From Goekera deserti (GTDB lineage: Bacteria > Actinomycetota > Actinomycetes > Mycobacteriales > Geodermatophilaceae), in the NCBI RefSeq assembly GCF_010685995.1, contig NZ_JAAGWK010000026.1, positions 1 to 64,000 on the forward strand: 64,000 nt of DNA. Reading direction: 5' to 3'. A program made the translations under genes and the position numbers. Numbering within the stretch: the first letter of the stretch is position 1; the number at the start of each line of letters is the position of its first letter. The notes beneath the pieces are model-generated. The model worked only from the letters and a program-made list of their open reading frames with translations, had not been told where the DNA came from and ran no database searches. This document shows positions 56,973 through 64,000 of the stretch, one piece after another.

Positions 56973-57713
56973 GTGATTGCACCGTCTCTGCCTGCGTCCA
57001 GTCCGGCGGGCTGGTTTGTCACGCTCTACCCCGGTGCCGGTGAGGTCGGGGGCTCGTTTCGCTACTCGGTGCCCGTGCAGCGTTCGCCTGGGGGTGGCGA
57101 CCCAGAGCGCTCGCGCGAGGAGGCGGCGCGCCGGGCAGGTCGCAAGGTGCGTCGGTACTGCGCGCACAACCGACTAAACCGGCTGGGCACGCTCACCTAC
57201 CGGGGACAGGGGTGTCACGACCCGATCCAACTGCGCCGGGACGTGGCCCAGTTCTTCCGCTCGCTGCGACAGCTGCTTGGAGAGGACCCGTTCCCCTACG
57301 TGTGGGTGCCGGAGTGGCACAAGACCGATCACGGTCTGCACGTGCACTTCGCGGCCGGACGGTTCATCCCGCGGCGGCTGATCGAGCAGGCGTGGGGCCA
57401 CGGGTTCGTGCACATCAAGCTGCTCGGGCAGCTAGCGGCGGGCGCTGGCCCTCGTGACGAGGCGCGGGTGGCGGCTCGGTACCTGTCCAAGTACGTGCGG
57501 AAGTCCATCGACGAGCGCCGGATAGCCAACCGGCACCGGTACGAGGTGGCTCAAGGGTTCCAGCCGACGACGGTGCCGCTGCACGCACGCACGGTCGATG
57601 ACGTCCTCGCCTTGGCTATCGCGGCCATGGGTGGTGAGCCGACGGATGTATGGCTCTCCGATGAGGCGATCGGCTGGGAGGGGCCGCCGTCAGTGTGGGC
57701 GATGTGGCCGTGA
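56973..57713 (+). CDS. HUH-type rolling-circle replication initiator
   Basis: 246 residues. GTLTYRGQG (about 72-80) is the first Rep motif, GLHVHFAAGRF (HUH at 123-125) the metal-binding motif, and ARYLSKYVRKS (about 168-178) carries the candidate catalytic tyrosines 170 and 174. Proteins of this kind start replication or single-strand transfer of small actinobacterial integrative elements. The GTG at 56973 lies 5 bases after GGAGG. The stop overlaps a 50-aa gene. Confidence 0.8.
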   Translation: MIAPSLPASSPAGWFVTLYPGAGEVGGSFRYSVPVQRSPGGGDPERSREEAARRAGRKVRRYCAHNRLNRLGTLTYRGQGCHDPIQLRRDVAQFFRSLRQLLGEDPFPYVWVPEWHKTDHGLHVHFAAGRFIPRRLIEQAWGHGFVHIKLLGQLAAGAGPRDEARVAARYLSKYVRKSIDERRIANRHRYEVAQGFQPTTVPLHARTVDDVLALAIAAMGGEPTDVWLSDEAIGWEGPPSVWAMWP

Positions 57714-57862
57714 CCTCGGAGGAGCTGGCACAACGGGTTGCAGCCTCCTGCGCCGCTTCAGGGGTGCCGGTGCATGTCGAGGATGCACTCGCGGTGGCGG
57801 GGATCGTTGCGCTGTTGCGGGCGCCGGCGGATCGGTCGCGCGCGAAGGCCCGGAGGGTCTAG
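57710..57862 (+). CDS. small protein coupled to rep (50 aa)
   Basis: The GTG at 57710 overlaps the rep stop (GTGA), and the frame runs 50 codons to TAG 57862: it starts VTSEELAQRVAASCAASG and ends ADRSRAKARRV. Predicted helical with a basic tail, it could be an excisionase or replication accessory, but nothing in the sequence proves it. It converges with the integrase gene, 21 bases away. Confidence 0.6.
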   Translation: MTSEELAQRVAASCAASGVPVHVEDALAVAGIVALLRAPADRSRAKARRV

Positions 57863-57883
57863 CGCGTGGCCGGCCGGCGGGGC

Positions 57884-59281
57884 TCACAGCCGCCAGGACA
57901 CCTGCACGCGGTCGGGGTCGAGGGCTCGGGCTCCCCGGGTGCCGGGGCCGATCGTGATGTTGGCGATGAGGGTTCGCAGGATCGCGGCTTGCCGATCGAG
58001 GTTGAGCTCAGCCCATTGGCGGCGCAGATCCTCGCCAGTGCCCAGGCCGGTGAGGGTGTCGGTGCGGTTGACTCGCGAGAGCCGCGTTTCCGCGTCCTTA
58101 ACGCGCTTGTCAAGGGGGCTGCGGGCGGCTTCCCATTCCTGGCTGCTGATGGCGCCGGTCCCGAACTGCTTGGCGAGATAGTCCTGCGCCTCTTTAGCTT
58201 CGGCCAGCTCGGACGACAGCCGGGAGACCTCGGCGTCGGCGCTGCCTCGTCCAGCGATCGCGTCTGCCACGGCAGGACTGTCGAGGCGGTAGAGGGCGTA
58301 GTCGGTGACCAGCTGCTCAAGCGGCGCCGCGACCACGGTCAGGCCGCCGCAGCCACGGTGGTCGGGGCCGGACAGGCAGACGTAGCGCCGGGAGTCGACA
58401 CGGCGGGAGGAGAACAGCGTGCCGCCGCACTTGCTGCACCGCAGCAGCCCTGACAGCAGGTAGGCGCGCGGAGTCCGGCGACCGGAGACCCTGCGGGACT
58501 CAATGGTAGCCAGCACTCGCTGGTGCAGCTCTTCGCTGATGATCGGTTGCCAGACAGCCTTGCCGATCACCTCGCCCTTGTGGGCGCGCAGCCCGGCGCT
58601 ACGCGGGTTGGACAGGACCAGGCGCAGGCTGTGGGTCTGCCACGGCACGCCCTTCACACTGCGAATGCCGCGCTGATCGAGGTCGGTGCACAGCGAGCGC
58701 AGCGACTCCCCGGCCACGAACCGCTCGGCCAGCTCCCGAACGATCGGGGCCTCGTCGGGGCGGTGGGTGATCGCGTCGTCTTCGAAGCCGAACGGGCGCA
58801 ACGAACGGCCGTGCGGCAGCCCCAACTCGGCGTTCTGCAGCATTTTCCGCTTCACGCGGCGGCTCTTCGTCGCGCTCTCCTCCGCTACCACCGCACCCAT
58901 GATCTGGGCGACCAGCAAGCTGTCACCCGAACCCAGGTCGGCATGCCCGGCGACGGCGCGGACGTGGCGCACCCGTGCGGCGTCGATGACCTCGAAGAAC
59001 TGCTCGAGCTCCAGCGGCCGCCTGGTCAGTCGGCTCAGGTCGTAGATCAGCACGCCGTCCCGCGCGCCGGTGGTCAGATCCTCGAGCATCTGCGAGTAGT
59101 TGGGGCGGCGCTTGCCTGAGTAGGCGGAGAAGTCGTTGTCGATGTACTCGCCGCCCACCTGCCAGCCCAGGTCGGCGGCGAGCTTGCGGCAGTCCTCCAC
59201 CTGGCGCTGCACGCCGAGTCCTTCCCCGGCTTGGTCGCTGCTGATGCGGGCGTAGATCGCGGCGGACCGGGGTGTCGTCAC
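57884..59281 (-). CDS. serine integrase (large serine recombinase)
   Basis: A 465-residue recombinase. N-terminal resolvase domain (about 5-150) with AIYARISSD (catalytic Ser14), DLSRLTRRPLELEQF; recombinase domain (about 160-280) with the RSVKGVPWQTHSLRLVLSNPRSAG pattern split in helices; zinc ribbon (LLRCSKCGG and later Cys near RGCGG, about 285-325); coiled-coil helices (about 350-410); C-terminal tail. GTG start at 59281 lies 32 bases from the element end. It should catalyse attP x attB integration into the HNH gene; excision needs a directionality factor that I cannot identify with certainty. Confidence 0.95.
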   Translation of the reverse strand: MTTPRSAAIYARISSDQAGEGLGVQRQVEDCRKLAADLGWQVGGEYIDNDFSAYSGKRRPNYSQMLEDLTTGARDGVLIYDLSRLTRRPLELEQFFEVIDAARVRHVRAVAGHADLGSGDSLLVAQIMGAVVAEESATKSRRVKRKMLQNAELGLPHGRSLRPFGFEDDAITHRPDEAPIVRELAERFVAGESLRSLCTDLDQRGIRSVKGVPWQTHSLRLVLSNPRSAGLRAHKGEVIGKAVWQPIISEELHQRVLATIESRRVSGRRTPRAYLLSGLLRCSKCGGTLFSSRRVDSRRYVCLSGPDHRGCGGLTVVAAPLEQLVTDYALYRLDSPAVADAIAGRGSADAEVSRLSSELAEAKEAQDYLAKQFGTGAISSQEWEAARSPLDKRVKDAETRLSRVNRTDTLTGLGTGEDLRRQWAELNLDRQAAILRTLIANITIGPGTRGARALDPDRVQVSWRL

Positions 59282-59289
59282 AATCAGTC

Positions 59290-59325
59290 ATACTAGGGAC
59301 AGGTCAGGAACCTCTGCTGCCTGTG
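59290..59325. other. attR
   Basis: Right junction. Element sequence TACTAGGGACAGGTCAGG leads into AACCT (59309-59313), after which the host HNH gene resumes with CTGCTGCCTGTGCC. It lies only 28 bases upstream of the integrase start, as usual for serine integrase attP sites. Confidence 0.85.
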
Positions 59326-59479
59326 CCGCCACCACCACCGGCTCAAGACCCACGCCCCCGGCTGGGTCTTCGCGATGGACACCGACGGCACCCTCCACGT
59401 GACCACACCCACCGGCGTCACCCGCAGCACCCGACCACCCGGTCTGCACCCAGCCGAGCACGACCCGCCACCCTTCTGA
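59314..59479 (+). pseudogene. DUF222/HNH endonuclease, 3' part
   Basis: Frame restored from AACCT onward: NLCCLCRHHHRLKTHAPGW, then VFAMDTDGTLHVTTPTG to PPPF and TGA at 59477-59479. It supplies the last His/Cys residues of the HNH motif and the usual C-terminus of DUF222/HNH proteins. It has no start codon of its own, and is the displaced end of the gene at 53297-54654. Confidence 0.93.
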
Positions 59480-59497
59480 GGCAGCACCGACCACCGC

Positions 59498-60130
59498 TCA
59501 CCCGGGCGGCGTCGTCAGCACCCGGGTCAGCGTGACCTGCTCCTCGACGTAGCCGAGCCGGGCGTACAGCGCGCGGGCCGGGCCGTTGGCCGCGCCGGTG
59601 TCGAGCGTGACCACCGGCAGCCCACGGGACCGCGCCCACTCCTCCACCGCACCGACCAGCGCGGCCGCCACCCCACGGCGACGTGCACCCGGCGCCACCA
59701 CCAGCTCCCCGAGGTACGCCTGCGGCTGCCCGGTGAAGTGGTGCTGCTCCTCGGCTCCGGCGAACCCGAGCACCTCCCTGCCGTCGACGGCGACCAGCAG
59801 CACCCGACCGCCGTCGCCCGACGGGACGGGTCCACCGGCACCCGTGCCCGACCCGGTCCCGTCGAGCGCCGACGACGACCCGGCGTGAGCGCCCGCCCCG
59901 TCGGACACCGACGACGCCTCGGTCCCGTCGAGCGCCGTCGACGTCCTTGCCCGGTCAGGCGCCGTCGACGGCGCGGCCGTGCACGCGTGCTCCACCCACC
60001 CGACGACGGCGGACCGCTGACCGTCGGCCGGTCGCCACGGGGGCATGCCCGCGGTCAGCTCCCCCGCGAGAGCGCGCAGCGCGGGGTGGTCGTCGTCGGT
60101 CGCCGGGCGGATGCGAACGGATCGGTCCAC
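59498..60130 (-). CDS. GNAT-family acetyltransferase
   Basis: 210 residues. VRIRPATDDDHPALRALA is the first strand and helix; the CoA motif is LGELVVAPGARRRGVAAALV, followed by LDTGAANGPARALYARLGY. In the middle (about 55-100) a low-complexity insert rich in Ser/Gly/Thr/Asp, with the repeated coding phrase SxALDGT, interrupts the fold between helix 2 and strand 2. GTG 60130 chosen. Substrate unknown. Confidence 0.8.
   Translation of the reverse strand: MDRSVRIRPATDDDHPALRALAGELTAGMPPWRPADGQRSAVVGWVEHACTAAPSTAPDRARTSTALDGTEASSVSDGAGAHAGSSSALDGTGSGTGAGGPVPSGDGGRVLLVAVDGREVLGFAGAEEQHHFTGQPQAYLGELVVAPGARRRGVAAALVGAVEEWARSRGLPVVTLDTGAANGPARALYARLGYVEEQVTLTRVLTTPPG
59860..59980 (-). repeat. coding repeat GTCGAGCGCCG in the GNAT gene
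   Basis: CCCGTCGAGCGCCG occurs at 59863-59876 and 59923-59936, with a decayed third copy near 59958 (GGCGCCGTCGACG). They encode the repeated SALDGT/TALDGT phrases and look like a recent in-frame expansion. Confidence 0.55.
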
Positions 60131-60225
60131 ACCGCCAGCCCACCACACCGGGACGGGCCGCGACGAGACGGACACGACCTCGTCTCGGCGCGCGCTCCGG
60201 CAGCCGGTCTTGCGACGATGGGGCG

Positions 60226-62202
60226 GTGACCGTCTCACCCACGACCGACGAGTGGGGCATCGACGCCAGCTGGCTCGACGGCTCCGACACCGAACACGCC
60301 ATCTCCCCCGAGACCATCGACCGCCTGCGTGCGGTCATCGGCCGGCCCCCGGCCGACCTGGACGAGCGCGGCCCGATCGTGGCCCGCCCCGGCGACGACC
60401 TGGAGGTCGAGCGCGCCGAGGTCCAGCTCGAGGACGGCGGGACCCGGTCGGTCGACGGCGCCCTGCCCGAGGACTTCCCGCTGGGCTACCACTGGCTCAC
60501 CACCCCCGACGGCGTCCGCCGCCGGCTGATCGTCTCCCCCGGCCGCTGCTGGGCGCCCGGCGACGGCCGCTCCTGGGGCTGGGCCGTCCAGCTGTACGCC
60601 CTGCACGGCGAGGGCAGCTGGGGCATCGGCGACCTCGCCGACCTCGGCGCGGTCCGCGCCCTGGCCCAGCAGCAGGGCGCCGGCTTCGTCCTGATCAACC
60701 CGCTGCACGCCGTCGCCCCCACCGCCGGCCAGGAGTCAAGCCCCTACCTGCCGGCCACCCGGCGCTTCCGCAACCCGCTGTACCTGCGCGTGCAGGACGT
60801 GCCCGGCGCCGACCGGGTCGAGCTGGACCACGCCGCGGGCCGCGCGCTGTCCGAGGCCGAGCTGATCGACCGGGACGCCGTCTGGGCGCTCAAGCGCACC
60901 CAGCTGCGCCGGGTCTTCGACGCCCGTGACACCGGCGACCGCAGCTTCAACGACTGGTGGTGGGACCAGGGTCAGCCGCTGCAGGACTGGGCCACCTGGT
61001 CGGTGCTCGCCGAGCAGCACGGCGGCGACTGGCACGCCTGGCCCGAGCACCTGCACGACCCGCACGGCGCCGGCGTCACCGAGTTCGCCCGCGCCCACGA
61101 GGACGACGTCGCCTTCCATGCCTGGCTGCAGTGGGCCCTGGACCTGCAGTTCCGCGCCGCCACCGACGGGCTGACCGTGATCCAGGACCTGCCGATCGGG
61201 GTCGCCGGCGGCGGCGCCGACGCCTGGACGTGGCAGGGCGTGCTCGCAGCCGGCGTCGACGTCGGCGCGCCACCGGACGCCTTCAACAGCCAGGGCCAGA
61301 ACTGGGGCTCCCCGCCCCTGGTGCCGTGGCGGCTGCGCGCGGCGGACTACGTGCCGTTCATCGAGTCGATCCGGGCCACCATGACCGGCGCCGGCGGCCT
61401 GCGCATCGACCACGTGATGGGCCTGTTCCGGCTGTGGTGGGTGCCCTCGGGCGCCGGTGCGACCGAGGGCGCCTACATCCGCTACCCGGCCGAGGACCTG
61501 CTGGACATCGTCGCGCTGGAGAGCCACCGTGCGCAGGCGATCGTCGTCGGCGAGGACCTCGGCATCGTCGAGGACGGCGTCCGGGAGCGGATGGCCGAGC
61601 ACGGCATCCTGTCCTACCGGCTGCTGTACTTCGAGGAGGAGACCCCGGAGCACTGGCCCACCGGCTCGATGGGTGCGGTCACCACCCACGACCTGCCCAC
61701 GATCGCCGGGCTGTGGACCGGCACGGACGTCGCCGAGCAGCTCGAGCAGGGCACCGGCACCGAGGACGAGCTGGCCCGGGGCCGCACCGAGCTGATGCAG
61801 AAGGTCACCGGTGTCACCGCCGACGCCGAGCCGGCCGAGGCCGTGGCCGCCGCCCACCGGCTGCTCGCCGAGGCACCGTGCACGCTGCTCTCGGTCACCC
61901 TGGACGACGCCGTCCTCGCCGAGCGGCGACCCAACATGCCGGGCACCACGCAGCGGCCCAACTGGTCGATCCCGCTGCCGGTCGCCGTCGAGGACCTCGC
62001 CGCGCACCCCGGGGTGCAGGAGCTCACCCGGCTGCTCGGCGAGGCCGTCGCGGCACCGCGGCCGGCGTCCCGGCGCTCGGGCAAGCCCGCCAAGGCGACC
62101 AGCAAGCGCAAGGCCAAGAAGGCGGAGAAGTCGGCCCAGGCCGCCACGTCGGAGCAGGGGTCGGAGGAGACCGCCGCGCCGGCCGAGGACGGCGGGGCCT
62201 GA
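60226..62202 (+). CDS. malQ: 4-alpha-glucanotransferase (amylomaltase, GH77)
   Basis: A 658-residue enzyme that transfers maltosyl units between glucans. N-terminal beta domain (about 50-120), then the GH77 barrel: GIGDLADLGAVRALAQ, SSPYLPATRRFRNPLYL, GGLRIDHVMGLFRLWWVP (nucleophile Asp), VVGEDLGIV (acid/base Glu), THDLPTIAGLW. The C-terminal 50 residues are a Lys/Ala/Glu-rich low-complexity tail (PAKATSKRKAKKAEKSAQ) outside the fold. The GTG at 60226 begins VTVSPTTDEWG. It ends 6 bases before the stop of the convergent hypothetical gene. Confidence 0.94.
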   Translation: MTVSPTTDEWGIDASWLDGSDTEHAISPETIDRLRAVIGRPPADLDERGPIVARPGDDLEVERAEVQLEDGGTRSVDGALPEDFPLGYHWLTTPDGVRRRLIVSPGRCWAPGDGRSWGWAVQLYALHGEGSWGIGDLADLGAVRALAQQQGAGFVLINPLHAVAPTAGQESSPYLPATRRFRNPLYLRVQDVPGADRVELDHAAGRALSEAELIDRDAVWALKRTQLRRVFDARDTGDRSFNDWWWDQGQPLQDWATWSVLAEQHGGDWHAWPEHLHDPHGAGVTEFARAHEDDVAFHAWLQWALDLQFRAATDGLTVIQDLPIGVAGGGADAWTWQGVLAAGVDVGAPPDAFNSQGQNWGSPPLVPWRLRAADYVPFIESIRATMTGAGGLRIDHVMGLFRLWWVPSGAGATEGAYIRYPAEDLLDIVALESHRAQAIVVGEDLGIVEDGVRERMAEHGILSYRLLYFEEETPEHWPTGSMGAVTTHDLPTIAGLWTGTDVAEQLEQGTGTEDELARGRTELMQKVTGVTADAEPAEAVAAAHRLLAEAPCTLLSVTLDDAVLAERRPNMPGTTQRPNWSIPLPVAVEDLAAHPGVQELTRLLGEAVAAPRPASRRSGKPAKATSKRKAKKAEKSAQAATSEQGSEETAAPAEDGGA

Positions 62203-62208
62203 GCGCGG

Positions 62209-62718
62209 TCAGATCCAGCTGTCGACCATCACGCCGCGGTTGCGGCGCAGGGCCAGCGCGCTGGCCAGGTCGGGCTTGTCCCGGAGCAGGTCGGCGATGC
62301 CGGTGCCGTCCCGCAGCCGGGACATCAGCGCCGAGCTGCTGATGCCCAGCGCGCTGGACAGCCCGGCCACGCCCTCGCCGAGCCCGGCCGGGGTCGCCGT
62401 CCGCACCCCGGCGCGGGTGACCGTCGTCGGGGCCGCGGCGGTGGTGCCAGCAGCGGCCCCGGCGGTCGGCAGGGTGGCGGCGATGGTGGCCACCAGGTCG
62501 GTCTGGCTGACCCCGGCCGCCGCGGCGAGCTCGCCGACCGTCCGGCCACCGGCCAGTGCGGCGTTCATCGCCCGGCTGTCCATGCCGAGCAGCTCGGCGA
62601 CCGCCCGGTTGGTCCGCTCGGTGCCGCTGCCGGCCACCGTGCCCGCCGGGCGCGGCAGCGGGGCGCCCGCGGTGCGGGACGGGGCGGCCGGGGCCGACCT
62701 GAGCGCGCTGACGTCCAC
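62209..62718 (-). CDS. hypothetical protein with helical repeat motifs
   Basis: 169 residues, Ala/Thr/Leu-rich, soluble. Two regions look like short helix-turn-helix-type repeats: AVAELLGMDSRAMNAALAGG...ELAAAAGVSQTDLVATI and GLSSALGISSSALMSRLRDG...DLLRDKPDLASAL. The first 25 residues and a central stretch (about 85-110) are Pro/Ala/Thr linkers. I do not recognise the family. The GTG at 62718 has GGGAGG 11 bases upstream. It faces the SOS-box gene, with 121 bases to the SOS box. Confidence 0.6.
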   Translation of the reverse strand: MDVSALRSAPAAPSRTAGAPLPRPAGTVAGSGTERTNRAVAELLGMDSRAMNAALAGGRTVGELAAAAGVSQTDLVATIAATLPTAGAAAGTTAAAPTTVTRAGVRTATPAGLGEGVAGLSSALGISSSALMSRLRDGTGIADLLRDKPDLASALALRRNRGVMVDSWI

Positions 62719-62838
62719 GTGTGAGCCTGCCTCCCGGCGCCGCGGTGGCGCCCGGGGTGGTCCTCGGCTGTCCCGAGCCCGATCGGTACGCCCGGACGGG
62801 TGGTGATCGGCACCCCGGCCACCCCAGGTGGACCGTGA

Positions 62839-62854
62839 TCGAACGCGTGTTCGA
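62839..62854. promoter_or_regulatory. SOS box (LexA operator)
   Basis: TCGAACGCGTGTTCGA is a perfect inverted repeat TCGAAC-N4-GTTCGA, matching the actinobacterial LexA operator consensus exactly. It sits 21 or 33 bases before the two possible starts of the downstream small gene. Confidence 0.85.
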
Positions 62855-62887
62855 CCTCCGTGCCATGCTGGCCCGGTGGCAGGGGGC

Positions 62888-63355
62888 ATGTACCGCGGAC
62901 GCTCCGGCCCCTCGCTGTCCGACCGGGCCGCCTCCTCCGGGGTCCCCGCGCGCGGGGCCGACCACGAGTCCGCGGAACGGGAGCCGGTGGGCAGCGCGTC
63001 GCCCGAGCCGCCGGTGCCCCGCCCGTTCGTGCCGCCCGGGCCGGTGCGCCCGCGCCCCGTCGCCGCCGAGCCCGAGCGGACGTCGGCGCCCGGCCACTCC
63101 CCAGGGCCCGGTCCCGCATCGTCCCCGGCCCGGCCTGCCCGGCCTGCTCCCGCCGCCCGGCGGGGGGCGAGCGGAGGCCGGCACTGCTGGGTGCGCGACC
63201 CGCCGGACGCGCCCGGCATCTGGCCCGGCCTGCTGGTGGAGTGGCGGCAGCGGGAGGACGGCTGGCACGGGCGGGTGGCCTACACCGTGGCCGGCGCGCA
63301 CGGGCCGGTGCTGGTGGAGGCGTGGCTGCCGGCCGACCGGCTCAAGCAGGGCTGA
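62888..63355 (+). CDS. SOS-controlled hypothetical protein
   Basis: 155 residues from ATG 62888 (preceded by AGGGGGC), or 159 from GTG 62876. The first 95 residues are disordered, Pro/Arg/Ser-rich. The last 60 (HCWVRDPPDAPGIWPGLLVEWRQ...VLVEAWLPADRLKQG) form a compact, Trp-rich domain that looks conserved in composition. A perfect SOS box directly upstream implies induction by DNA damage through LexA. I do not recognise the family, and it is not imuA, imuB or dnaE2. Confidence 0.7.
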   Translation: MYRGRSGPSLSDRAASSGVPARGADHESAEREPVGSASPEPPVPRPFVPPGPVRPRPVAAEPERTSAPGHSPGPGPASSPARPARPAPAARRGASGGRHCWVRDPPDAPGIWPGLLVEWRQREDGWHGRVAYTVAGAHGPVLVEAWLPADRLKQG

Positions 63356-63447
63356 GCGCACGGGCGGGGTTACCCGACCGGCCCGGCTGGCTATGGGTGC
63401 CGTACCGCCCGGGGCACGCACCGGGCACCGACGAGCGGAGGACGAAG

Positions 63448-63648
63448 ATGACCAGCGCACACGACGGACCGACGCTCGACGACGTGCTGCTCCCCGAGGA
63501 GCCGGTCACCCGCGACCGCACCCAGCACGCCAAGGACCCGCACCCCGACGACGAGCTGCTCGAGCACCGCACCGAGCTGGAGCGGCAGGCCGTCGGCTCC
63601 GACGACGCCTCACCCACCGGCGCCTACGAGCACCCCGCGACCGACTGA
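63448..63648 (+). CDS. small acidic protein (66 aa)
   Basis: 66 residues, strongly acidic and hydrophilic: MTSAHDGPTLDDVLLPEEP at the start, then DPHPDDELLEHRTELERQAVGSDD. Probably disordered. The ATG at 63448 follows GGAGG at 6-base spacing, so it is likely a true gene. Function unknown. Confidence 0.65.
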   Translation: MTSAHDGPTLDDVLLPEEPVTRDRTQHAKDPHPDDELLEHRTELERQAVGSDDASPTGAYEHPATD

Positions 63649-63686
63649 CCAGCAGCACCCGCCGACCAGCACCACCGGCCGATCAA

Positions 63687-63757
63687 CCGCACCAACCGGT
63701 CAGCCGCATCGACCGACCAGTCAGTTGCACCGACCGGTCAGCCGCACCGACCGGTGG
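63687..63757. repeat. CCGCACCGACCGGTCAG short repeats
   Basis: Four degenerate copies of a 17-21-base unit (CCGCACCAACCGGTCAG, CCGCATCGACCGACCAGTCAG, TTGCACCGACCGGTCAG, CCGCACCGACCGGTGGG) in the 250-base gap between the small acidic protein gene and the partial gene at the right edge. Nothing else is recognised in that gap. Confidence 0.55.
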
Positions 63758-63898
63758 GTGGCGCCGACCGACCGTCGCCGCCGGTGCCGACCGCCCCCGC
63801 GGCCGGCCCGGCGGCCGGCCCGGCGAGCGCCCACCCGCCGAGCTCCCCACCCGGGGACCACCGGGCACCACCACCCGGCTGGAGCCCGGCCCGCCGGT

Positions 63899-64000
63899 TC
63901 AGCCCGGCGCCAGCGACCGCGTCCGGACCAGCAGCAGCGTCAGCACCAGCGCCCCCGCCAGCAGCCCGCCGGCCAGCAGCGCCACCGCCGTCCAGCCGCT
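63899..64000 (-). CDS. C-terminal end of a membrane-anchored protein (partial)
   Basis: An open frame entering from the right edge and stopping at TGA 63901-63899. The 33 visible residues are one hydrophobic helix (TAVALLAGGLLAGALVLTLLL) followed by VRTRSLAPG, typical of a C-terminal membrane anchor. The rest is outside the window, so the family cannot be named. Confidence 0.5.
   Translation of the reverse strand, partial: SGWTAVALLAGGLLAGALVLTLLLVRTRSLAPG

Larger units (their letters stand above)
54655..59313. mobile_element. 4.66-kb integrative mobilisable element carrying a Thoeris-like operon
   Basis: The element lies between two copies of AACCT (54650-54654 and 59309-59313). Contents left to right: TIR, TM-Macro and HIT genes, a 420-base noncoding region, a HUH replication initiator, a 50-aa gene, and a serine integrase reading away from the right end. 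The sequence, especially 54.7-56.6 kb, is visibly richer in A/T than the flanks, with a rare TTA codon in the HIT gene. The reconstructed attP (right end joined to left end) contains CAGGT...ACCTG and TACTAG...CTAGTA inverted repeats around the core. No conjugation genes are seen, so transfer needs a helper. Confidence 0.93.

Noticed and set aside
54655-59313. Prophage or insertion sequence
   Set aside because: No transposase, no terminal inverted repeats and no phage structural genes; the serine integrase, att core and Rep indicate an integrative element.

Overview
The window is very GC-rich, uses many GTG starts and shows frequent 4-bp ATGA/GTGA gene overlaps. It carries actinobacterial hallmarks: a TTTGAGAACTCAACAG rRNA leader, an actinobacterial-type SOS box, a NnaR-type HemD/winged-helix regulator, a DUF3516-type helicase and a DUF222/HNH gene. 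It therefore looks like the chromosome of a high-GC actinomycete, and gene content and intergenic style suggest a relative of Geodermatophilaceae (inference; no 16S sequence lies inside the window).

Layout. At 1-200 is the minus-strand promoter and leader of a ribosomal RNA operon whose 16S gene lies just outside the left edge. Behind it, all on the minus strand, come tyrS, a 3-methyladenine DNA glycosylase and a complete arginine operon, argCJBDFRGH, started by two tandem ARG boxes overlapping a near-leaderless promoter (275-10972). Next come a small membrane protein, an SDR and pheST. A plus-strand EAL-DICT-LOV-GGDEF protein (16.1-18.4 kb) is a predicted blue-light-controlled c-di-GMP enzyme. 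Then follow a TetR regulator, a SpoU/TrmH rRNA methyltransferase and infC-rpmI-rplT, with a likely AUC start for infC. From 22.1 to 32.9 kb are a PH-like membrane protein, a kinase and the nitrate assimilation locus: nnaR, narK, nirD, nirB and nasA. The nasA reading frame carries an extra C-terminal domain with its own Shine-Dalgarno sequence.

From 33 to 49 kb lie housekeeping and accessory genes: GNATs, arfB, a truncated haemoglobin, homocysteine methyltransferase, SDR, a transglycosylase with a long Pro-rich linker and LytR_C tail, a DUF3516-type helicase, two TauE/SafE permeases, a GAF/ANTAR-like protein, a GH13 enzyme and a flavin-dependent oxidoreductase. A 1.1-kb gene-free stretch at 42.8-43.9 kb holds a degenerate tandem array with a period of about 195 bp. 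TetR, hrpB and a DUF6228-like gene follow.

The most notable region is 54.65-59.31 kb: a 4.66-kb integrative element, visibly richer in A/T than its surroundings, inserted inside the HNH motif of a DUF222/HNH endonuclease gene. The two halves of that gene (53297-54654 and 59314-59479) join in frame. The element has a serine integrase next to its right end, a HUH replication initiator with a coupled 50-aa gene, and a three-gene operon: TIR protein (ThsB-like), two-TM plus Macro-domain protein (ThsA-like) and a HIT hydrolase. This is predicted to be a Thoeris anti-phage system of the TIR plus TM-Macro type. The overlapping HIT gene may be an accessory component. The first operon gene overlaps the stop codon of the interrupted host gene by one base, so it may borrow host transcription.

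Beyond the element are a GNAT, malQ, a hypothetical gene, a small gene behind a perfect SOS (LexA) box, a 66-aa acidic protein, and the C-terminal end of a membrane-anchored protein running off the right edge.
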